Origin: an uncultured Myxococcales bacterium
GTDB lineage: Bacteria; Myxococcota_A; UBA9042
Length of the DNA: 63,318 nt
NCBI GenBank assembly: GCA_903883645.1
Contig: CAISBR010000058.1
Span: 1-63,318, forward strand
Reading direction: 5' to 3'
Numbering within the stretch: position 1 is the stretch's first letter; each line of letters begins with the position of its first letter. The notes beneath the pieces are model-generated. The model was not told where the DNA came from. It worked only from the letters and a program-made list of their open reading frames with translations, and searched no databases. Positions 1-8,879 of the stretch are shown in pieces. Made by a program: the position numbers and the translations under genes.

Positions 1-1527
1 CGCTATGCGCTTTTGGCGGGTTCGCAGTTCCACGCCTGGCGCTGGACGGGCAGCGCTTGGCTCGACGAGGGCGACAGTTTTGGCCTGCCCGACGCGGGCT
101 CGACGGCGCGGCACTGCATCGGCACGGTCGATTTGGACAACGACGGTTTGCTAGATGTGCTGGAGTGCCGCTACCAGTGTGATCCGGGCGCGGCGCATCG
201 CGCGTGGCTCGATCGCGGCGACGGGCTGATGGTCGATAAGACTAGTGATCTTGGGCTAGTAGGTAGCGGCGCGGCCTGGACGGCGGGCGCGTTCGACCTG
301 CACGACGACGGCCAGCTCGACATCATGTGGATGCACGACGGCTGCGCCAATCCGCAAAATACCCAGGCGCTGTACGAGAATAAGGGGCGTGGCGCGAGCG
401 GTCTGCCGCAGTTCGAGCGCGTGCAACCCAGCCCGCTGTATGCGTTTCCTACCGCGCCGATGCCGTATACCTCGCCCATGGGCTGCGACAATGCCGATTT
501 TGATGGCGATGGCCACCTGGACTTGGCGGTGGCGAACGTGGGGCTTATCTATCCGCTTGAAACAGCTATGAAATACCTGATGACCGAAGATCCGGATGTG
601 CCGCGCCTCGCGCAGAACAACCTGCTGGTGCAAAAGGCCGACGGCACGCTGGGGGATATTGGGCTGGCGGCCGGGCTCAAGGGCCTCGTTGACCCGCAAA
701 AAGGCTTGGATATTAGCGTGTGGGGTATTGGCGCCTGGGATTTTGATCGCGACGGTTGGGTCGATCTGGCCTTTGCCTCGGCGCCCGATGCCGACTCGTA
801 CGAGAACCAGCTGCGCGGGCCAATGCGGCCACTTCTGCTGCGAAATCAAGGTAATGCCACCTTTGTGTCGGTGAGCGATGCGGTCAAGCTGCCATCGCCC
901 GAGCTGGGCAACACCCTCAGTATTGGCGATCTGGACGGCGACGGCGACGAAGACTGGGTGCTGGGGCAGCTGGGAAGCGCGCCAATCCTGCTGCAAAATC
1001 AGATTACTACGCCCCATCATGCCCTGCGGATGCAGCTGCGCGGGCACTTGAGCAATCCGCTGGGCATTGGCGCGCGCATTACCGTGACGGCGGGCACCGT
1101 GGCGCGGACGCGGCTACATGGCACCACCGGCACCTTTGCCACCCACCACCAGATGCTAAGCGTTTTTGGAATAGGATCGGCGACTTCGGCGCAGGTGCAG
1201 GTGCGCTGGCCGTCGGGGCGCGTGCAAGACCTGGGCACGGTGGCGGCCGATCAGACGCTGCAGATCGAGGAGCCCGATACCCTGCAACTCTCGGCGCGGA
1301 CTGGCAAAGTGGGCGCGACGTTTGACCTAGAGGTGAGTCTGGGCGCCGCCGTGCAGGCCGAGCTGGTGCCCGCAGGCGTGCTGGCCTGGGCGACGCCGCT
1401 GCAATGCGACAGCGCTATGAAATGCAAGGGCAAGCTGGTTGCGCAAAAGGTGGGGACGGGCTATCTGAAGCTGACGGCCGCCGGCCAGCCCGTGGCGGTG
1501 TGGCCCAAGCTGAGTGTGCTGCCGTAA
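1..1527 (+). CDS. FG-GAP/VCBS repeat protein with C-terminal ASPIC/UnbV domain (5' partial)
   Basis: The reading frame is open from the first base, so the true start lies outside the window; 508 residues are seen. Several Asp-rich calcium-type loops of the FG-GAP/VCBS kind are visible (VDLDNDGLLD, ADFDGDGHLD, WDFDRDGWVD, GDLDGDGDED), the signature of a secreted beta-propeller. Next comes a stretch with SNPLGIGARITV and VRWPSGRVQDLG, typical of the ASPIC/UnbV domain that follows FG-GAP propellers in bacterial secreted proteins. The last 90 residues are beta-rich and unassigned. A role in surface binding or adhesion is an inference; the substrate is unknown. The stop lies 12 bases before the next gene on the same strand, so the three genes may be cotranscribed. 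Confidence 0.85.
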   Translation, partial: RYALLAGSQFHAWRWTGSAWLDEGDSFGLPDAGSTARHCIGTVDLDNDGLLDVLECRYQCDPGAAHRAWLDRGDGLMVDKTSDLGLVGSGAAWTAGAFDLHDDGQLDIMWMHDGCANPQNTQALYENKGRGASGLPQFERVQPSPLYAFPTAPMPYTSPMGCDNADFDGDGHLDLAVANVGLIYPLETAMKYLMTEDPDVPRLAQNNLLVQKADGTLGDIGLAAGLKGLVDPQKGLDISVWGIGAWDFDRDGWVDLAFASAPDADSYENQLRGPMRPLLLRNQGNATFVSVSDAVKLPSPELGNTLSIGDLDGDGDEDWVLGQLGSAPILLQNQITTPHHALRMQLRGHLSNPLGIGARITVTAGTVARTRLHGTTGTFATHHQMLSVFGIGSATSAQVQVRWPSGRVQDLGTVAADQTLQIEEPDTLQLSARTGKVGATFDLEVSLGAAVQAELVPAGVLAWATPLQCDSAMKCKGKLVAQKVGTGYLKLTAAGQPVAVWPKLSVLP

Positions 1528-1539
1528 AGGACCGAGAAC

Positions 1540-2700
1540 ATGACGACGAAGCCCTTTGCTCACGCGATCGTAGACGACAAGGGCCTGCCGGGGCTGCGCA
1601 TCGACGGCGGGCTGGTGGTGGCGCACACGCACTTGTACTCGGCGCTGGCGCGGGGTATGCCGCCCGCGGTGCCAGTTCCCGGTAGTTTTCTAGAGATTTT
1701 GCAACGGGTTTGGTGGCGTCTCGACCGGGCGCTCGATCGCGATAGCCTGGCTGCGTCGGCGCGCTGGGGGCTGGCCGAGGCGGTGGGGCGCGGTGCGACG
1801 TGCGTGATCGACCACCACGAATCACCAGCGTTCATCGAGGGTTCGCTGGATGTGATCGCCGATGCTATGCAAGACCTGGGCGTGCGCGGCGTGGTGGCCT
1901 ATGGCATCACGGCCCGCAACTTTGGCACCGAGGAGTGGCGGGCCGGGCTGGCCGAAAACCTGCGTTTCTTAAAGACGAATCGCCGGCCGCTGGTGCGCGG
2001 GCTGGTGGGCATCCACGCCACCTTTACCCTGCCCGATCAGGCGCTGCGCGAGGCGGCCCAGCTGGCGCGCGATTTTGGCGTGGGCCTGCACGTGCATGTG
2101 GCCGAAGACAAAATGGATGCGGATGCGCTGCCCCGCCTGGCCGCGGCCGACGCGCTGGTGCCGGGCTCGGTCTTTGCCCACGGCGTGCACGCCAAGCCCA
2201 GCGAGGTGCAGCAAGCGGCCGAGCGGGGCGTGTGGTGGGTGCACAATCCGCGGTCGAATGCCATGAATCGCGTGGGGTTTGCTGAGCTGAGTGCCGCGGG
2301 TGAGCGCGTCGCCCTGGGCACGGACGGCATGGACGGCGACATGCTGGCCGAGGCGCGGGCGGCCATGCAACTGTCGAATGCGACGGGCCATTCGCTGGAT
2401 CCCCTGGCGCGACTGCGGGCCGGACAAGCGCTGGCGCTGGCGCTGTTTGGCGAGCTCGACGACGCGACCGAGCTGAGCTACGCGCCGCCGTCGCCGCTGC
2501 ACGCCGGCAATGTGGGCGGGCACCTGCTGTTTGGTCATCCCCGCGTCAGCGCGGTGCAGGTAGCGGGCCGGCGCATTGCCGTGGATCGCGCGGTTTTGGC
2601 TGAAGAAGTGCAGCCCCAGGCGGCGCGGCTATGGCAGATCATGGCGCCCCTGCAGCCCGAGCCCGAGCATGGCCTTTTGCTTCAGCGCCTGCAAAGCTAG
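1540..2700 (+). CDS. ssnA: SsnA-like metal-dependent amidohydrolase, short N-terminus
   Basis: A 386-residue amidohydrolase-superfamily protein. The metal-binding HxH is AHTH (H29, H31), followed by LYSALARGMP, a stretch I associate with SsnA/chlorohydrolase-type deaminases. Further ligands appear in HVHVAEDK, FAHGVHA and GTDGMDGDM (the final Asp). Family members are usually about 440 residues with a full N-terminal beta-sandwich; here only about 28 residues precede the HxH motif, so that half-domain is shortened, while the returning C-terminal beta strands (VSAVQVAGRRIAVD) are present. AAGG eight to nine bases before the ATG supports the start. It sits directly before a YgfK-like gene; ssnA and ygfK are neighbours in E. 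coli and in urate/purine-degrading clusters of anaerobes, so a role in purine or related heterocycle breakdown is inferred. The substrate is unproven. Confidence 0.8.
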   Translation: MTTKPFAHAIVDDKGLPGLRIDGGLVVAHTHLYSALARGMPPAVPVPGSFLEILQRVWWRLDRALDRDSLAASARWGLAEAVGRGATCVIDHHESPAFIEGSLDVIADAMQDLGVRGVVAYGITARNFGTEEWRAGLAENLRFLKTNRRPLVRGLVGIHATFTLPDQALREAAQLARDFGVGLHVHVAEDKMDADALPRLAAADALVPGSVFAHGVHAKPSEVQQAAERGVWWVHNPRSNAMNRVGFAELSAAGERVALGTDGMDGDMLAEARAAMQLSNATGHSLDPLARLRAGQALALALFGELDDATELSYAPPSPLHAGNVGGHLLFGHPRVSAVQVAGRRIAVDRAVLAEEVQPQAARLWQIMAPLQPEPEHGLLLQRLQS

Positions 2701-2733
2701 CGTCTGCCCTAGCGGCAGATAGAGGTCTACAAA

Positions 2734-4728
2734 ATGGCAGAATTGCGACCGATTGGCCTGGGCGACTTGCTGGGTCGGCTGCAGCGCGAGTGGCCCAGCA
2801 CACAAGGGAACGGGCCCAGCACACAAGGGAACGGGCCCAGCACACAAAGGCACGGGCCCAGCAAGCAGCGCCTCTTTGATATGGAAGGCAGCGATTTTTG
2901 GCGTGGATCGCCCCTGGACCTGGGCGTATCGATCCATGGGCAGCGCGCTAGCACCCCGGTGGGGCCGGCGGCGGGGCCGCACAGCCAGCTCGCGCAGAAC
3001 ATTGCCATGGCTTGGCTGGGTGGCTCGCGGGTGGTCGAGCTCAAGACGGTGCAGATTAACGATCAGCTAGTGATTCCGAGACCTTGCATCGACGTGCAGA
3101 ACATCGCCTTCAACGTCGAGTGGTCGCAAGAGCTGCGGCTCGAGCAGTCGGCGCTCGAGTACGCCAAGGCGTGGCTGCTGGTGCACGCGCTGGCGGCGTG
3201 GAATCCCTTGGGGCTGAAAACAAGCGAACTCGACACGGTTTTCGACCTGTCGGTGGGCTATTCGCTGGCCGGCGTGCAGAGCGAGCGGGTGGCGCGCTGG
3301 ATCGACAGCCTGCGCGATGGTCGCGACTTACTTGCTCAGGCGAAACAGCAGGTTCCGACCCATTTGGCACACCTGGTCGATGTGCCCGTGGCCGATTGCG
3401 TGAGTCGCACGCTGACCCTGTCGACATTCCACGGCTGCCCGGCCGACGAAATCGAGAAGATTGCCGAGCACTTGCTGGTGGCCCACGACCTGGATGTGGT
3501 GCTGAAGCTCAACCCGACGCTGCTGGGCCATGAATTTGTGGCGCACACCCTGAACGATGTGCTGGGCTACAAGGAATTGCGCTTGCGCCGCGACGACTTC
3601 GAGCACGATCTGCAGTGGCCCGACGCGCTGGCTTTGATCGAGCGGCTGCGCACGGTGGCCAAGCGGCAGGGGCGGACGCTGGGCGTCAAGGTCAGCAATA
3701 CCCTGGTTGTCGAGAATCACAAAGACTTTTTCCCGGCGAGCGAAAAGGTGATGTACCTGTCGGGGCAGCCCTTGCACGTGCTGACGAGCGAGCTGGGCGC
3801 GCGGGTCGATGCGGCGCTGAATCACGAAGTTCCGCTGTCGTTTTCGGCAGGTATCGATGCGCTGAACTTTGCCGATGTGGTGGCCTGCGGCTTTGCGCCC
3901 GTGACGGTGTGCACGGATCTGCTGCGGCCGGGCGGCTACGGGCGACTACCCAAGTATCTTGCCAAGTTGCAAGGCGAGATGGAGAAGGTCGGCGCCGCGA
4001 ACGTGCCTGACTTCATAGCGGCCAAGAACGCCGGCAAGCCCGGGCAATTCTTGCAAGACTACGCCAAGCGGGTGCCGAGCGAGGCGCGCTACAGTGCCGC
4101 CAAGAATTCAGCGATTCCGCGGCGTTTACCAAAGGATCTGCAGTACTTCGACTGCATCGACTGCGGCAAGTGCGTGCCCGTGTGCCCCAACGGCGCCAAT
4201 TTTGCCCTGCAGGTCACGCCGCGGCAGCTGGTCGGCGATGTGGTGGTGGTGTGCGGACCCGGGCAGGTCGAGGTCGAGCATGGCCCCGCGCAAGTGCTGG
4301 CCGCGACGCGACAATTCATGAACTTTGCCGACGCTTGCAACGAATGCGGCAACTGCGACATTTTCTGCCCCGAAGTGGGTGGCCCCTACCGGGTCAAGCC
4401 GCGGTTCTTTAGCACCGAAGCGAGCTTGCACGAGTCGCCGCACCTCGACGGGCTGTGGGCCCAGACGGCGACGGCGGCGGTGGGGCGTATCGACGGCCAG
4501 CAGGTCACGATTACCCGAACCGGCAGTGAACTAACTGTAAATGATGGGCAAATTGAGGCAAGGCTGGATGCGCTGACCGGAGCAGTCCTGGCCGCGACCT
4601 GCACGGCGACGGCGCCCGTGGGCCATCAGCTGCCGGCATGGCGGGCGGCAGCCCTGGGTCTGCTGCTCGAGCAAGCCCTAAGCGAACCGACGTCGGTACA
4701 AGTAAGCAATTCGCCACAGCTTGGTTGA
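2734..4728 (+). CDS. ygfK: YgfK-like iron-sulfur flavoprotein (putative selenate reductase/DHOD-like), short form
   Basis: 664 residues. The N-terminal half resembles the dihydroorotate-dehydrogenase-like barrel of E. coli YgfK: TPVGPAAGPHSQLAQNI, ELKTVQI and FHGCPADEIEKI match what I remember of that protein. Two cysteine clusters follow, CIDCGKCVPVCP near residue 474 and CNECGNCDIFCP near 535, able to hold two [4Fe-4S] clusters. E. coli YgfK is about 1030 residues and carries an FAD/NAD(P)-binding module between these parts; that module is absent here, so electrons must come from a partner or the reaction differs. Residues 20-46 are a tandem 7-residue repeat (PSTQGNG type) inserted where relatives have an ordinary linker. 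It follows the ssnA-like gene by 33 bases. Purine/urate-linked redox chemistry is inferred from context; selenate reduction is only the historical name. Confidence 0.75.
   Translation: MAELRPIGLGDLLGRLQREWPSTQGNGPSTQGNGPSTQRHGPSKQRLFDMEGSDFWRGSPLDLGVSIHGQRASTPVGPAAGPHSQLAQNIAMAWLGGSRVVELKTVQINDQLVIPRPCIDVQNIAFNVEWSQELRLEQSALEYAKAWLLVHALAAWNPLGLKTSELDTVFDLSVGYSLAGVQSERVARWIDSLRDGRDLLAQAKQQVPTHLAHLVDVPVADCVSRTLTLSTFHGCPADEIEKIAEHLLVAHDLDVVLKLNPTLLGHEFVAHTLNDVLGYKELRLRRDDFEHDLQWPDALALIERLRTVAKRQGRTLGVKVSNTLVVENHKDFFPASEKVMYLSGQPLHVLTSELGARVDAALNHEVPLSFSAGIDALNFADVVACGFAPVTVCTDLLRPGGYGRLPKYLAKLQGEMEKVGAANVPDFIAAKNAGKPGQFLQDYAKRVPSEARYSAAKNSAIPRRLPKDLQYFDCIDCGKCVPVCPNGANFALQVTPRQLVGDVVVVCGPGQVEVEHGPAQVLAATRQFMNFADACNECGNCDIFCPEVGGPYRVKPRFFSTEASLHESPHLDGLWAQTATAAVGRIDGQQVTITRTGSELTVNDGQIEARLDALTGAVLAATCTATAPVGHQLPAWRAAALGLLLEQALSEPTSVQVSNSPQLG
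2792..2865 (+). repeat. 21-bp tandem repeat, 3.5 units, in-frame in ygfK
   Basis: Units at 2792-2812, 2813-2833 and 2834-2854, with a partial fourth to about 2865. The first two are identical; the third differs by a few bases. The period equals seven codons, so copy-number changes keep the frame. It encodes the Pro-Ser-Thr-Gln-Gly-Asn-Gly linker near the protein N-terminus. Confidence 0.95.
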
Positions 4729-4803
4729 TAGTTGGCGGCGGCGGGCGGCAGTGTTAGCATGGCGGGGCGGCCCAAAGGGCGCGCGCAGCACCAAAGGAGA
4801 GGC

Positions 4804-5310
4804 ATGGTCCAGCTTCGCAAGATAGCGTCAAAACTGGTGATTTTGGCAGTTCTGGTTGGTGCATGGGTGCTGCTGGCTGGCTTTCGGCCCTTCGCCGCGG
4901 TGCAGACCGTGTGCCCGAACTGCCCTGAAAAAGGCGACAAAGTGGTGCTGCCCGACGGGCGGATCCTGGTAGCCAATGTCATCGCCAAGAACCAAGACGG
5001 CTGGGTGATCGAGCACTATGGCGAGCTGCGCTTTGTGCAGTTTGCCGAAGTGAAGAAGATCGAGTGGGCCGCCGGTGCGGAGCCGCGCGGGCTCGATGGC
5101 TACGACCAGATCCTGCTTAAAAACAAAGAGCAAACCGTGCTGCACGGCACGCTCATCCAGGTCGAACCCGGCAAGCCAATGGCGCTGCGCAGCCCGCGCG
5201 GCAACGTCTACACGGTCATCGGCTCGGCGGCCCTGCTCTACTACCAGCGCGGACAGCGGCGCGCGCCCCCCAAAGAACCGGCGCCAGACGTTCCGCACTC
5301 TGCGCCATAA
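4804..5310 (+). CDS. Small membrane-anchored or secreted protein of unknown function
   Basis: 168 residues. I chose the ATG at 4804 because AGGAG stands four to five bases before it and the protein then begins with a basic segment and one hydrophobic helix (LVILAVLVGAWVLLAGF), an uncleaved anchor or signal peptide. After it comes a CPNC pair and then repeated beta-strand segments such as VLPDGRILVANVIAKNQD and EVKKIEWAAG, resembling small beta-barrel modules that describe how a value is stored or displayed. I do not recognise a family. The CPNC motif could bind metal or form a disulfide. The gene ends 16 bases before coaX on the same strand, so it may share its transcript, but no functional link to CoA synthesis is evident. 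Confidence 0.75.
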   Translation: MVQLRKIASKLVILAVLVGAWVLLAGFRPFAAVQTVCPNCPEKGDKVVLPDGRILVANVIAKNQDGWVIEHYGELRFVQFAEVKKIEWAAGAEPRGLDGYDQILLKNKEQTVLHGTLIQVEPGKPMALRSPRGNVYTVIGSAALLYYQRGQRRAPPKEPAPDVPHSAP

Positions 5311-5326
5311 AGCTGCGAGTTTACTT

Positions 5327-6109
5327 ATGAAAGACCTGCTCTTGACCGTCGATGTTGGCAACACCAACACCGTGTTGGGCGTCTACCGCGGCACGGAGCT
5401 TTTGGACCACTTTCGCCTAGAAAGTCGCCGGGGTATGACCACTGACGAGGCCATGGTGCTGGTCGGCCAGCTGATGCACCACAAGGGCTACGACGCGCGC
5501 GACCTGGGCGCGGCAGTGGTGGGCTCGGTTGTGCCTCAATTGACAACAGTTTTCGCCGATGTCTGCAGTCGCGCACTGGGCCACGCGGCCCTGGTCGTCG
5601 GCCCCGGCACCCGCACGGGCATGCCCATCTTGGTCGACAACCCCAAAGAGGTGGGCGCCGACCGCATCGTCAACGCCATCGCCGCCTACGCTATCTACAA
5701 AGGTCCTTGTATTGTCGTCGATTTCGGCACAGCCACCACCTTCGATGTGGTCAACGCCAAAGGCCAATACATGGGCGGCGTGATCGTGCCCGGCATCGGC
5801 ATCAGCGCCGACGCGTTGTTTGCCCGTGCCGCCAAGTTGCCGCGCGTCGAGATCGTGCAACCACCCAGCGTGATTGGTAGAACCACCGTGCAGGCAATTC
5901 AGTCGGGCTTGGTGTACGGCTACGTGGGCCTGGTCGACGGGCTGTGCACGCGGCTGCGCGAGGCCATGGGTGTGCCCGACGCACCCGTATGTGCCACCGG
6001 CGGGCTGGCGAGCCTAATCGGCGGCGAGAGCGCGTGCATTGGCGATGTTCTCGAATTCCTTACGCTTGATGGGCTGCGCATGGTGTGGGAGCGCAACCGC
6101 GATGAATAG
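5327..6109 (+). CDS. coaX: Type III pantothenate kinase
   Basis: 260 residues, the normal size for CoaX. It phosphorylates pantothenate with ATP, the first committed step of coenzyme A synthesis, in the cytoplasm. The phosphate-binding motif VDVGNTNT is near the N-terminus; GADRIVNAIAAY, DFGTATTFDVV and GGVIVPGI are further hallmarks of the ASKHA-fold type III enzyme, and VCATGG lies near the end. The start at 5327 gives the standard N-terminus directly before MKDLLLTVDVG; an in-frame extension upstream overlaps the preceding gene and is not believable. Its last eight bases overlap the start of queE. panB and panC, which make its substrate, lie about 19 kb downstream on the other strand. Confidence 0.95.
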   Translation: MKDLLLTVDVGNTNTVLGVYRGTELLDHFRLESRRGMTTDEAMVLVGQLMHHKGYDARDLGAAVVGSVVPQLTTVFADVCSRALGHAALVVGPGTRTGMPILVDNPKEVGADRIVNAIAAYAIYKGPCIVVDFGTATTFDVVNAKGQYMGGVIVPGIGISADALFARAAKLPRVEIVQPPSVIGRTTVQAIQSGLVYGYVGLVDGLCTRLREAMGVPDAPVCATGGLASLIGGESACIGDVLEFLTLDGLRMVWERNRDE

Positions 6110-6761
6110 CGGCGCCCCCCCTCGCCTCGCCGTCACCGAAATTTACGCATCGATCCAAGGCGAATCGACCCATGCCGGGCGCCCGTGCGTGTTCGTCCGC
6201 CTCGCCGGCTGCCCATTGCGCTGCACGTGGTGCGACACCGAGTACAGCTTTGCCGCGGGCGAACGCCTGACGATTGACGAAATCTGCAGTAACGTAGCTA
6301 TGTTAGGCGTGTCGCTTGTCGAAGTGACCGGCGGTGAGCCGCTGGCGCAGAAGCCCTGCGCAGAGCTACTGAAAACTTTGTGCGATCAGGGCTTTGAAGT
6401 GCTTCTCGAGACGAGCGGCGCCTATCCGTTCGCCCAGCTCGATCCGCGGGTGACGGTGATCGCCGACCTCAAGTGCCCAGACTCGGGCGAGTCGCAGCGC
6501 AACCTGCTCAGCGATCTAGCTAATTTGCGAGCGAACGACGAGCTCAAGATCGTGGTGGCAAGCCGCGCCGACTTCGACTGGGCCCTGCAGATGCTGCGCG
6601 GCGAGTTGGCGAACGTGCGGGCGACGGTGCTGTGGGGCGCAGTGTGGCAAAATGTCACACTTGCCGACTTGGCGGCTTGGCTGCTCGCCGAGAGGGCGCC
6701 AGGGCGCATGCAAGTCCAACTGCACAAAGTGATTTGGCCTGATATCGAACGCGGCGTGTAG
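6102..6761 (+). CDS. queE: 7-carboxy-7-deazaguanine synthase (radical SAM)
   Basis: 219 residues. QueE converts 6-carboxytetrahydropterin to 7-carboxy-7-deazaguanine on the route to queuosine and other 7-deazapurines. The radical-SAM cysteines are C37-x3-C41-x2-C44 (CPLRCTWC), the compact spacing of the family, followed by TEYSF. EIYASIQGE at the N-terminus and VTGGEPL (a GGE SAM-binding motif) are further signatures; the end QVQLHKVIWP is also typical. The ATG lies inside the last codons of coaX, indicating translational coupling. No other queuosine genes are visible in the window. Confidence 0.93.
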   Translation: MNSGAPPRLAVTEIYASIQGESTHAGRPCVFVRLAGCPLRCTWCDTEYSFAAGERLTIDEICSNVAMLGVSLVEVTGGEPLAQKPCAELLKTLCDQGFEVLLETSGAYPFAQLDPRVTVIADLKCPDSGESQRNLLSDLANLRANDELKIVVASRADFDWALQMLRGELANVRATVLWGAVWQNVTLADLAAWLLAERAPGRMQVQLHKVIWPDIERGV

Positions 6762-6764
6762 CGG

Positions 6765-8879
6765 CTAGAGCAGCTCGCCGACGTGCCGATCGAGCCACTG
6801 CAGCTGCAGCAGCAGCACCTGCACAGCATCGAGCGCCGGTCCGTAAAACTGAGGCGCGGCCGGGGCTTCTTGCAACCCTGCCAGGGCCAGCGACAGCCCA
6901 TAGGCGGCGCGACTGCCGACCAGCAGCGATGCGAGCCCCTCGTCGCCCGGATCCTGCCCACCCGCCTGCCGATAGCCGTGCCGCAGCGCCCGCGCCAGCT
7001 CAGGCCGCGCCGCCGGGTCTTGATGCGTGGTCAGGCGCTTCCAACTCGCCGAGGTGCGGCAGATCGCCTGGGCCAAGTCACTTCCTTGATAATCCCAGGC
7101 GGCGTAGTCAAAATCCAAGGCGCCGAGCACGGTTGCACCCTGGTCGCCTTGCTGCCACTGCAAGTTGTGCCAGCCGAAGTCGCCGTGGACAATGCCCTGC
7201 GGTTGCTCGCGCAGCGCCGCCGCCAGCCGGTCGAGCCACGGAGCCAGCACGCCCTGCAGCTGGTCGCCCAACGCCTCACTCTGGTCAAAAAGCCCCAATT
7301 GAGTGCGAAGTTGCAACCACTGTGCTGGGTTGCGCTGCAGTTGGAGCAGGGGCCCAACCCCGCTCGACAGGCCCGAGGCCGGCCGTCGCCAGTCTTGAAT
7401 GCTTTGCAACCCCTTATGCAGACTGGCCAATGCCGCACCCATAGCCAGAGCTTGCAGCGCTTCGAGCTGCTTTGGCGGGTCAGGCAGCAGTTGCCGCAGC
7501 GGCCGACCGGCGATCGCGGGCTGCACCACCGCAAAGCCGCCACCGCACGCTTGCGCCGCCACCGCCTGCGAATCGCGCAGCGGCCGCGGCACAGCTAGGC
7601 CCAGATCTTGCTGATTCGACAGCTTTTCTTCGAGATCAGCGGTGAACTCGACATGCTCACGACTGCGCCGCCCCGGCAGGTAGCACTTGACGTAGAGGTC
7701 GGTCGTCGCCCCACCCTGCAGTTGCACGAGCAGCGCGTTGTGCCCCATGCGCAGCTTTGCCACCTGCCAGTTGCCGCTAGCACCAAGCTTCTCAAGAACA
7801 TCAGGCACTTGCTGAAGCACCGCCCGCACTGTCTGCGTGGCCGTACCCGCCTTCGCATCGATCCGCGCGTCGAGGGCCATGGCGCGCTGGATGGCGCCTT
7901 CGGCTTGCTCGTCGCGCCCCAACTCTGCGCATACACGCGCCATTTCGAGAAACGCCCCGGCATGGTCCGGCGACCGCGCGAGCACAGTCTGCAGCAGCGG
8001 CAGGGCGCGCTCGGCCTGACCGCGGCGGGTGAGCACGTCCGACCAGGCGAGCAGGGTCGCATCGCGCAATTCACCTTGTTGGGCAAGCGGTTGCAGCACC
8101 TGCGCCGCCCGCTCGGCCCGGCCGCACAGAAGCAGCGCCTCGCCCAGCAACTGTTGAAACTCTAGCGTATTAGGCCGCAGTTGCACGGCGAGCTCGGCCG
8201 CCTGGCGCGCCTTTTCTGGCTCCCGCAGCGTTACCCAGCGCACCGCCCGCAAGCCGGCCAGCGCCGCGGGGTCAGCACCAGCGCTTTGTAGAACGGCCAA
8301 GCCAAGTTCCATGGCCTCACTCGGCCCCTGCAGCGGCGCCAAGAGCCGCACAGCCGCCAAGACCTGCGCTGGTGCCACAGGGGGGTGCAGGTCCAGGAGG
8401 CCCTGTAGCGCCTCGTCTGCGACATCCAGGCGACCCAATTCTGTCGCTGTTTCGACAAGTTGCGACCACGCCTGCGCCGCCACCACCGGGTCATCGGTGG
8501 CATCCGCCAGCCACTGCAGCGCATCGTCGCCGCGCCCAACTGCCAGCAGGTCGCCCGCGAGCAGCAGCGCCGGCCGGCCACCGCCGCGCGGATGACGCGC
8601 CGCCCGCGCCAGAAGCTGCGCCCGTCGATCGGGGCGATTACTGATCAATTCTGCAAGATTAATCCACGCTACGGGGTCGTCGATGCCCCGCTCTACCGCC
8701 GCTTCGAGATGGTCGCGCGCATCTTGGCGGTCGCCCAACTCAAGAGAGAGCTTGCCGATCAGAGCGTGCAGCGCCCCAGGGTCGACGTCGCTGCGGGCCA
8801 ACGCCGCCAAGGCCGCCTGCCGCGCCGCCGGCAAGTCACCCTCGTGCAGGGCTTGGCGAATGCGATCAGCGGGATGCAA
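6765..8879 (-). CDS. TPR protein fused to an aminoglycoside-phosphotransferase-type kinase domain
   Basis: About 704 residues. The first 370 or so are repeated helical hairpins of the TPR type (for example AERALPLLQTVLARSPDHAGAFLEMARVCAELG, shown here only in part as the last repeat). From about residue 377 a protein-kinase-like domain follows: LYVKCYLPG supplies the ATP-contacting Lys, IVHGDFGWHNL near 560 is the catalytic loop, and GALDFDYA near 587 is the metal-binding DFG equivalent, as in APH/choline/homoserine kinases. The substrate may be a small alcohol, a sugar or a protein. I favour the TTG start at 8879, which has GAGG six bases before it and overlaps the upstream TPR gene by 14 bases; a GTG at 8945 would overlap it by 80. 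It converges on queE with a three-base gap and no terminator. Confidence 0.75.
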   Translation of the reverse strand: MHPADRIRQALHEGDLPAARQAALAALARSDVDPGALHALIGKLSLELGDRQDARDHLEAAVERGIDDPVAWINLAELISNRPDRRAQLLARAARHPRGGGRPALLLAGDLLAVGRGDDALQWLADATDDPVVAAQAWSQLVETATELGRLDVADEALQGLLDLHPPVAPAQVLAAVRLLAPLQGPSEAMELGLAVLQSAGADPAALAGLRAVRWVTLREPEKARQAAELAVQLRPNTLEFQQLLGEALLLCGRAERAAQVLQPLAQQGELRDATLLAWSDVLTRRGQAERALPLLQTVLARSPDHAGAFLEMARVCAELGRDEQAEGAIQRAMALDARIDAKAGTATQTVRAVLQQVPDVLEKLGASGNWQVAKLRMGHNALLVQLQGGATTDLYVKCYLPGRRSREHVEFTADLEEKLSNQQDLGLAVPRPLRDSQAVAAQACGGGFAVVQPAIAGRPLRQLLPDPPKQLEALQALAMGAALASLHKGLQSIQDWRRPASGLSSGVGPLLQLQRNPAQWLQLRTQLGLFDQSEALGDQLQGVLAPWLDRLAAALREQPQGIVHGDFGWHNLQWQQGDQGATVLGALDFDYAAWDYQGSDLAQAICRTSASWKRLTTHQDPAARPELARALRHGYRQAGGQDPGDEGLASLLVGSRAAYGLSLALAGLQEAPAAPQFYGPALDAVQVLLLQLQWLDRHVGELL

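Noticed and set aside
5075..5326. N-terminal extension of coaX into the preceding gene
   Set aside because: Overlaps a coding region in another frame; CoaX begins at the nucleotide-binding motif.
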